A DNA stretch of 10,647 nt from contig CAIXUE010000149.1 of the NCBI GenBank assembly GCA_903922545.1, positions 1-10,647 of the forward strand, in the 5' to 3' direction. Under the pieces are notes generated by a model. It saw nothing but the letters and a program-made list of their open reading frames with translations. It made no database searches and was not told the origin of the DNA. Numbering within the stretch: the first letter of the stretch is position 1; the number at the start of each line of letters is the position of its first letter. The position numbers and the translations under genes were made by a program. This DNA is from an uncultured Alphaproteobacteria bacterium. GTDB taxonomy: Bacteria; Pseudomonadota; Alphaproteobacteria; Micropepsales; Micropepsaceae. This document shows positions 6,584-10,647 of the stretch, in pieces.

Positions 6584-7732
6584 TCACGGTTCCCAAGGAC
6601 GAGGGCCCGTTGACATGTCCGTACTTAGGGGAGGCCCGAGCGGCTGGCCGCGCAGGATCTGGCTGTGCCGGCTCATTTCGTCGCGATAATCCTGATCCAG
6701 ATAAAGATCGGGGTTCATGGGCGTGCGCGTCAGCGTCTTCGCCGGGCCAAGGTAAAGCAGCGCATCGCTTGTCAGGCCCGCATTGAGCGCATTGATGTTG
6801 GCGGCAAGCTTTAGCCTGTCGGCTTCGTTTCCCCCCATGGGCGGACTGATGGAGGCGGGAGAGGCGACATAGCAACCTGGCTTTTGAAGTTCTGTTTCCA
6901 GCGTGCTGCCCCGGACCGGTGCTGCAAATGCCGGTACGGGCCATGCTTCTTTGTTCTGCTCGAAATCTTTGGCGCAGGATGCCCCTTCTTCAAATCCGCC
7001 ATAGGGAGTAACGACAAAAAAGGCGTGGGGATATTTCTGTTCGACCAAGGTTTGCAAGCCAAGCCCCAGCGGGGTGTCGAAACCTAACTTCCTGTCCAGC
7101 GCCGCCTTCTCGCCCTGCATCTGCGCCATGGTTTCCGCATCTGGTCCAAAATGCTGCGTTCCGTAGATCACCAGCGCCTTCTTGTGCTGATCCAGAATAT
7201 TCTTTTCGATAATCTGCGCGGCGTGAGGATTGCGAAATCCCGCTATTCGCTGCCAGTCCGCAATCGTTTTGATTTTTGACCAATCAATTTCCGGCTCGCC
7301 CAACCAGACATGGATGCGTTTGTCTGACGGGAGGGTAAGATTGGTTGCCCGAACCTGCGCATAGAAATTCAAATATCCCAGGCCTATTGCGGTCGGTGAC
7401 CAGCCCACCACATCGGTCCATACTTTTCGCAGTTCTGTGTACGGCACCGGGTCGCCTGCGGCATAACGATCCATAATGTCCTGGTGGGCTGCACCGCCGA
7501 ATTCGACCACGACATTGCCGATCTGCTGCGCAAAACGAGGATCGCGGATCAGGGCGCCGTAAAAATCCAATTGCTGCGCCAGATTATGATCGTCGCCAAT
7601 ACCGACCAGAGGGTGGTCCTGAAAAGCGGCGAATATGCCGTCAGCGGCATTGACGATTTTGGGTGGCGGCGCGGCGAAAGCGGGCGTTGCCAGGCATAGG
7701 CATAGGGCCAGAACACACAGTGACTTCTTCAT
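6584..7732 (-). CDS. Secreted protein of unknown function, possible EreA/ChaN/TraB-like fold
   Basis: The protein has 382 residues with a clear Sec signal peptide: MKK, a hydrophobic core LCVLALCLCLA and a cleavage site AFA|A after residue 20. It is therefore expected in the periplasm or outside the cell. I do not recognise a named family. Spaced motifs recall the erythromycin-esterase/ChaN/TraB-like superfamily: GIGDDHN at 44-50, VVVEFG at 74-79, LGEPEIDW at 144-151 and IYGTQHF at 189-195; this is an inference from pattern, not an alignment. Two cysteines at 253 and 287 could form a disulfide. Start at ATG 7732 is supported by the signal peptide and GAGGGG 5 nt upstream. The coding sequence looks less GC-rich than the genes around it (one 60-nt line near 7261 is about 45 percent GC), hinting at separate ancestry. 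It lies 67 nt after rho and ends 4 nt from the end of qor. Confidence 0.85.
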   Translation of the reverse strand: MKKSLCVLALCLCLATPAFAAPPPKIVNAADGIFAAFQDHPLVGIGDDHNLAQQLDFYGALIRDPRFAQQIGNVVVEFGGAAHQDIMDRYAAGDPVPYTELRKVWTDVVGWSPTAIGLGYLNFYAQVRATNLTLPSDKRIHVWLGEPEIDWSKIKTIADWQRIAGFRNPHAAQIIEKNILDQHKKALVIYGTQHFGPDAETMAQMQGEKAALDRKLGFDTPLGLGLQTLVEQKYPHAFFVVTPYGGFEEGASCAKDFEQNKEAWPVPAFAAPVRGSTLETELQKPGCYVASPASISPPMGGNEADRLKLAANINALNAGLTSDALLYLGPAKTLTRTPMNPDLYLDQDYRDEMSRHSQILRGQPLGPPLSTDMSTGPRPWEP

Positions 7733-7747
7733 GGAAGCCCCTCGTCC

Positions 7748-7766
7748 ACGGGCACTTCGCGCCCGT
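7748..7766 (-). terminator. Small hairpin between rho and the secreted-protein gene
   Basis: ACGGGC (7748-7753) and GCCCGT (7761-7766) form a 6-bp stem with a 7-nt loop in the 67-nt gap after the rho stop. No T-run follows on either strand, so it is at best a weak or Rho-assisted 3' end. It lies 15 nt upstream of the secreted-protein start and could equally affect that gene. Confidence 0.25.
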
Positions 7767-7799
7767 CCCCCCGGCTCACAAAGGGCCAAGGGGTTATCG

Positions 7800-9083
7800 T
7801 CAGGTGTTCATTGATTCAAAGAAATCGCCGTTGTTCTTGGACTGGCGCAGTTTTTCGAGCAGGAATTCGATGGCATCGACCGTGCCCATGGGCGAGAGAA
7901 TGCGGCGAAGGACATAAGTCTTCGCCAGCGTGCCCTTTTCGACCAGCAACTCGTCCTTGCGGGTGCCCGAACGCATGATGTCGATGGCCGGGAAGACGCG
8001 CTTGTCGGCGACCTTGCGGTCCAGGATGATTTCGCTGTTGCCGGTGCCCTTGAACTCTTCGAAAATCACTTCGTCCATGCGGCTGCCGGTATCGATCAGC
8101 GCCGTGGCGATGATGGTGAGCGAGCCGCCTTCCTCAATATTTCTTGCCGCGCCGAAGAAGCGCTTGGGGCGCTGCAGGGCATTGGCGTCGACGCCGCCGG
8201 TGAGCACCTTGCCCGATGACGGCACGACGGTGTTGTAGGCGCGGCCCAGGCGGGTGATGGAATCCAGCAGGATGATGACATCGCGCTTGTGTTCGACCAG
8301 GCGCTTGGCCTTTTCGATCACCATTTCAGCGACCTGGACGTGGCGGGTGGCCGGTTCGTCAAAGGTGGAGGAAATCACTTCACCCACCACGGTGCGCTGC
8401 ATGTCGGTGACTTCTTCCGGGCGTTCGTCGATCAGAAGCACGATCAGGAAAGCGTCAGGATGATTGGCGGCCATCGCCTTGGCGATGTTCTGCAGGATGA
8501 CGGTTTTGCCGGTGCGGGGCGGCGCGGTGATCAGGGCGCGCTGGCCCATGCCCTGGGGCGCGACGATATCAATGACGCGGCCGGTCTTGTCTTTGATGGT
8601 GGGGTCGTCCAGCTCCATCTTCAGCCAGCGGGTGGGATAAAGCGGCGTCAGATTGTCGAAATTGACCTTGTGCTTGATCTGCTCGGGGTCTTCGAAATTG
8701 ATGGTCGAGACCTTGAGGAGGGCGAAATAGCGCTCACCATCTTTCGGCGCGCGGATGGGGCCTTCCACCGTGTCGCCGGTTCGAAGACCGAAGCGGCGGA
8801 TCTGGGACGGGGAGCAATAAATATCGTCGGGGCCGGGCAGGTAGTTGGATTCCGGCGAGCGCAGGAAGCCAAAGCCATCCTGCAGGGTTTCGACCACGCC
8901 CTGGCCCATGATTTCCAAATTGCGTTCGGCCAGTTCCTTCAGAATGGCGAACAGCATGTCCTGCTTGCGCATGGAGGAAGCATTTTCAATCTCAAGCTCT
9001 TCGGCAAAGGCCAGCAGATCGGCCGGCTTTTTGTTCTTGAGATCCTGCAGCTTCATCGTTTGCAGGCCTTCTTGGACGGTCAT
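7800..9083 (-). CDS. rho: Transcription termination factor Rho
   Basis: Rho is the hexameric RNA-dependent ATPase/helicase that ends transcription at C-rich unstructured RNA. From ATG 9083 it has 427 residues, near the usual 419-425. Domains in order: N-terminal Rho_N helical region ([16 protein letters not shown] and [12 protein letters not shown]), cold-shock-like RNA-binding domain with DGFGFLR and YFALLKV, then the ATPase core with Walker A APPRTGKT (187-194), [15 protein letters not shown], Walker [12 protein letters not shown] (268-278), the Q-loop region [12 protein letters not shown] and the R-loop FKGTGNSE. Start choice: ATG 9083 has AGGTG 6 nt upstream; a second ATG at 9056 (MKLQDLK) matches the N-terminus of many relatives and is preceded by GAAGG at about 10 nt, so a 9-residue shorter form is possible. 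It has its own promoter and a roughly 160-nt leader. Confidence 0.98.
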   Translation of the reverse strand: MTVQEGLQTMKLQDLKNKKPADLLAFAEELEIENASSMRKQDMLFAILKELAERNLEIMGQGVVETLQDGFGFLRSPESNYLPGPDDIYCSPSQIRRFGLRTGDTVEGPIRAPKDGERYFALLKVSTINFEDPEQIKHKVNFDNLTPLYPTRWLKMELDDPTIKDKTGRVIDIVAPQGMGQRALITAPPRTGKTVILQNIAKAMAANHPDAFLIVLLIDERPEEVTDMQRTVVGEVISSTFDEPATRHVQVAEMVIEKAKRLVEHKRDVIILLDSITRLGRAYNTVVPSSGKVLTGGVDANALQRPKRFFGAARNIEEGGSLTIIATALIDTGSRMDEVIFEEFKGTGNSEIILDRKVADKRVFPAIDIMRSGTRKDELLVEKGTLAKTYVLRRILSPMGTVDAIEFLLEKLRQSKNNGDFFESMNT

Positions 9084-9244
9084 GGAAAACACCTAAAAGA
9101 GAAGGGAGAGGGCCCGGTGAACGGGACCTTGCTGACCAAGATCCCTGGAATTTTTCATCGGGAATTGTCTGACCCGTACCGGTTTTTTTCCGGCCCCGGC
9201 TTTCCTCGCGAACATCGCGGGAGGCCGTCGGGTCAAGGGGGAAC
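9084..9244 (-). promoter_or_regulatory. Structured rho mRNA leader
   Basis: From the inferred start near 9244 to the rho ATG lies about 160 nt of leader with no open frame I can support. A 7-bp perfect inverted repeat, TGACCCG (9170-9176) with CGGGTCA (9229-9235), encloses 52 nt that hold smaller hairpins: CGCGA/TCGCG around 9207-9219 and CCGG/CCGG around an A7 loop near 9180-9193. Nearer the gene, a bulged 6-bp hairpin at 9111-9128 is followed by a G-poor, C/U-rich stretch before the Shine-Dalgarno. E. coli rho is known to be controlled by termination in its leader; a similar autoregulatory role here is inference. Confidence 0.45.
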
Positions 9245-9250
9245 AGGGCG

Positions 9251-9278
9251 GTTATAGCCTGATTTGGAGGGCTTGCAA
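9251..9278 (-). promoter_or_regulatory. Probable sigma70-type promoter of rho
   Basis: On the minus strand TTGCAA (9278-9273) and TATAAC (9256-9251) are separated by 16 nt and read toward rho. Both hexamers are close to the alphaproteobacterial housekeeping consensus. Transcription would begin near 9244. This is the best promoter match I found in the window; the call is by eye. Confidence 0.5.
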
Positions 9279-9302
9279 AAGGGGGCCTTTATCTTTTCCC
9301 CC
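9277..9302 (-). terminator. Possible intrinsic terminator of the hem operon
   Basis: Reading on the minus strand, GGGGG (9302-9298) and CCCCC (9285-9281) form a 5-bp GC stem around a 12-nt A-rich loop, immediately followed by TTTT (9280-9277). It lies between hemJ and the rho promoter and partly overlaps the promoter's -35 hexamer. The stem is short and the loop large, so efficiency is doubtful. Confidence 0.35.
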
Positions 9303-9311
9303 TCTGTCTTC

Positions 9312-9369
9312 GCTGGCCCGAGGGCCAGCTACGGCATCTCCCCCCACCAGGGGCTTCGCCCCGCGGGGG
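9312..9369. repeat. REP-like pair of GC-rich palindromes between hemJ and rho
   Basis: Two strong hairpins sit side by side. The first is GCTGGCCC (9312-9319) and GGGCCAGC (9322-9329), a perfect 8-bp stem with only GA between. The second is nested: CCCCC/GGGGG (within 9340-9345 and 9365-9369) outside GGGGC (9350-9354) and GCCCC (9358-9362) with a TTC loop. The modular layout resembles interspersed palindromic elements found between genes in many proteobacteria. Only one copy is in this window, so repetitiveness cannot be shown here. It may also act as a 3'-end stabiliser or terminator for hemJ. Confidence 0.45.
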
Positions 9370-9423
9370 AAGAAAGCCAGTGAACGCTGCGCTACCGAAG
9401 CGTGAAAATGGCTTAACTGTGGT

Positions 9424-9879
9424 TCACGAGAAAGGCTGGACGATCACCAGAATGACGATGAACACCATCAAAAGGGCCGGAACCTCGTTGATGATGCGGT
9501 AAAAACGGGCGCTGCGGGTGTTGCGGTCGGCCTGGAAATCCCGCCAGCAGCCGACCAGAAAACCGTGCACGCCGCTCATGCAGAGCACCAGCACGAATTT
9601 CATCTGCAACCACAGATCCAGATAGGTGCCGGTGAGCCAGGCCAGAAGCGGGCCCAGAATCCAGACCGCGATCATGGCCGGATTGGTGATGTTTTTGAGG
9701 AGGCGCGTCTCCATCACTTTGAAACGCTCGCTGGCCTCGGAGCCGGGCGTGGTTTCGGTGTGATAGACGAACAGGCGCGGCAGATAGAGCAGCCCGCTCA
9801 TCCAGGCGATCACGGCGATGACATGGAACGCCTTGATCCAGTCGATATAGTCGGACAGGGAATTGCGCAGCGCGTCCAT
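9424..9879 (-). CDS. hemJ: HemJ, protoporphyrinogen IX oxidase
   Basis: HemJ oxidises protoporphyrinogen IX to protoporphyrin IX in the inner membrane, the step before iron insertion, and is the usual form of this enzyme in Alphaproteobacteria lacking HemG and HemY. The protein has 151 residues, close to the 140-150 typical of the family (formerly UPF0093). Four membrane helices can be seen at about 12-34, 61-84, 90-112 and 130-148. The conserved His19 in IKAFHVIAVIAWMSGLLYLPR and the basic residue Lys94 in LQMKFVLVL are present; these are key positions in characterised homologues. The start ATG at 9879 shares its A with the TGA of hemH (TGATG) and has AAGAGA just upstream, so translation is coupled to hemH. 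The gene supplies the substrate of its operon partner. Confidence 0.95.
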   Translation of the reverse strand: MDALRNSLSDYIDWIKAFHVIAVIAWMSGLLYLPRLFVYHTETTPGSEASERFKVMETRLLKNITNPAMIAVWILGPLLAWLTGTYLDLWLQMKFVLVLCMSGVHGFLVGCWRDFQADRNTRSARFYRIINEVPALLMVFIVILVIVQPFS

Positions 9880-10647
9880 CAGTTTCTCTTTTCGAGTTCA
9901 CAGCGGCAAAATTGCGCTGGGCATAGCCGGCTGTCGCTGCTGTTGATGGTACCGGTGACAGTGGCCGCCCGCCGCACCAGATCGGCCAGACCGGAAATGA
10001 AAGCCGGCGCGGCGCCCACCGTGGCGGCACGGCGATAATCGGCCACCCCTGCCTCGCGCGCAAGCTTTTCATATTCGATATCCAGTTCAACCAGCGTTTC
10101 GGAATGTTCGCTGACAAAGGCGATGGGCGCGACGATAACGCCCAACCCCTCGGCGCCGGCGCGTTTGATTTCAGCGTCGGTGGCGGGCTCGAGCCATTTG
10201 AGCGGGCCCACACGGCTTTGATAGCAGATGCGCCAGTCACAGATGGGCAGCGTGTTTATCCCCAGCGCATCCACAAGCGCATGGGCGGTACGCTCCACCT
10301 GCCATTGATAGGGATCGCCGCCGTCCACGATTTTCTTGGGTAAACCGTGGGCGGAGAGCAGCAGCCGATAGGACAGGCCGGGTTTGGCATCAGCCAGGGC
10401 GCCCCGGATTTTTTCGGCCGCCGCCGCGATGAAGCCCGGCTGGTCTGGATAGCAGCAGATGCGGGTTGTGGATTGGCTGAGGCCGGCTTTTTTGGCGGCG
10501 CGGTCCCAATCCTTGAAGGAGGAGGCCGATGTGGTGGTGGAGTATTGCGGATAGAGCGGCAGCGCGATGATCTTGTCGGGCGCGAAGTTCTTGACCGCCA
10601 GAGCAGTGCCGTCGCTGAAGGGATGCCAGCAGCGCATGGCGACAAAG
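9879..10647 (-). CDS. hemH: HemH, ferrochelatase (partial, N-terminus beyond window)
   Basis: HemH inserts ferrous iron into protoporphyrin IX to make protoheme. The frame is open to the right edge; 255 C-terminal residues are visible and roughly 90-100 N-terminal residues are missing. In the visible part, FVAMRCWHPF matches the conserved MRYWHPF-like strand, followed by ALPLYPQYSTTTSAS, the catalytic His in SAHGLP (98-103 of the visible fragment), CYQSRVGPLKWLEP, and FVSEHSETLVELDIEY with the conserved Glu. An internal ATG at 10637 lies within the conserved strand and is not a start. The C-terminus carries Cys residues as C-x4-C-x-C, plus a CC pair in RICCYPDQPGF, which suggests the [2Fe-2S] class known from Caulobacter and some other bacteria; this is inference. 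HemJ follows with a one-base TGATG overlap. Confidence 0.96.
   Translation of the reverse strand, partial: FVAMRCWHPFSDGTALAVKNFAPDKIIALPLYPQYSTTTSASSFKDWDRAAKKAGLSQSTTRICCYPDQPGFIAAAAEKIRGALADAKPGLSYRLLLSAHGLPKKIVDGGDPYQWQVERTAHALVDALGINTLPICDWRICYQSRVGPLKWLEPATDAEIKRAGAEGLGVIVAPIAFVSEHSETLVELDIEYEKLAREAGVADYRRAATVGAAPAFISGLADLVRRAATVTGTINSSDSRLCPAQFCRCELEKRN

Noticed and set aside
8289..9257. A 322-codon plus-strand frame opposite rho and its leader
   Set aside because: It is antisense to the highly conserved Rho sequence and has no recognisable domain or ribosome-binding support.
9277..9302. A perfect inverted repeat formed by the A4G5 and T4C5 runs
   Set aside because: AAAAGGGGG and TTTTCCCCC are arranged so that only the G5 and C5 runs can pair; the A and T runs do not extend the stem. 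Only a weak 5-bp hairpin remains.
1..10647. CRISPR array, mobile element, phage or defence system
   Set aside because: I found no regularly spaced repeats, no transposase, integrase or phage gene, and no known defence protein; the genes present are housekeeping or general metabolic ones.

Overview
This is a high-GC stretch of an alphaproteobacterial chromosome. The evidence is the gene set hemH, hemJ, rho, mnmE and mnmG on one strand, an order I know from the origin-proximal region of many Alphaproteobacteria. A HemJ-type protoporphyrinogen oxidase and a DUF6489-like small protein next to mnmE also fit that class. I cannot resolve the order or genus. There is no tRNA, rRNA, CRISPR array, transposase, integrase or phage gene.

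Layout from left to right. (1) Positions 1-2623, minus strand: an operon of a small DUF6489-like protein, mnmE and mnmG. MnmG runs off the left edge. The genes are tightly packed (4-nt overlap, then a 19-nt gap), and mnmE most likely begins at a CTG codon. MnmE and MnmG together make the MnmEG enzyme, which modifies the wobble uridine of several tRNAs. (2) Positions 2624-2756: a short divergent spacer. (3) Positions 2757-6579, plus strand: a DUF255 thioredoxin-domain protein, a dienelactone-hydrolase-family enzyme 13 nt downstream, and after a 99-nt gap with two hairpins a Qor-type NADPH:quinone reductase. (4) Positions 6584-7732, minus strand, tail-to-tail with qor: a secreted protein of unknown function with faint resemblance to the EreA/ChaN/TraB-like superfamily, visibly less GC-rich than its neighbours. 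(5) Positions 7800-9083, minus strand: rho, with a long structured leader and a good sigma70-like promoter. (6) Positions 9084-9423: a 340-nt non-coding stretch holding the rho leader, the rho promoter, a terminator-like hairpin and a REP-like pair of strong palindromes. (7) Positions 9424-10647, minus strand: hemJ and the C-terminal three quarters of hemH, translationally coupled through TGATG. These enzymes carry out the last two steps of protoheme synthesis.

The core genes are ordinary housekeeping genes. The accessory content is the block between rho and mnmE (about 2.4-7.7 kb), which separates genes that are often neighbours. I see no clear new multi-gene system. The points most worth a second look are the CTG start of mnmE coupled to a small uncharacterised gene, the rho leader, the secreted unknown protein, the altered motif in the DUF255 protein and the Cys-rich tail of ferrochelatase.
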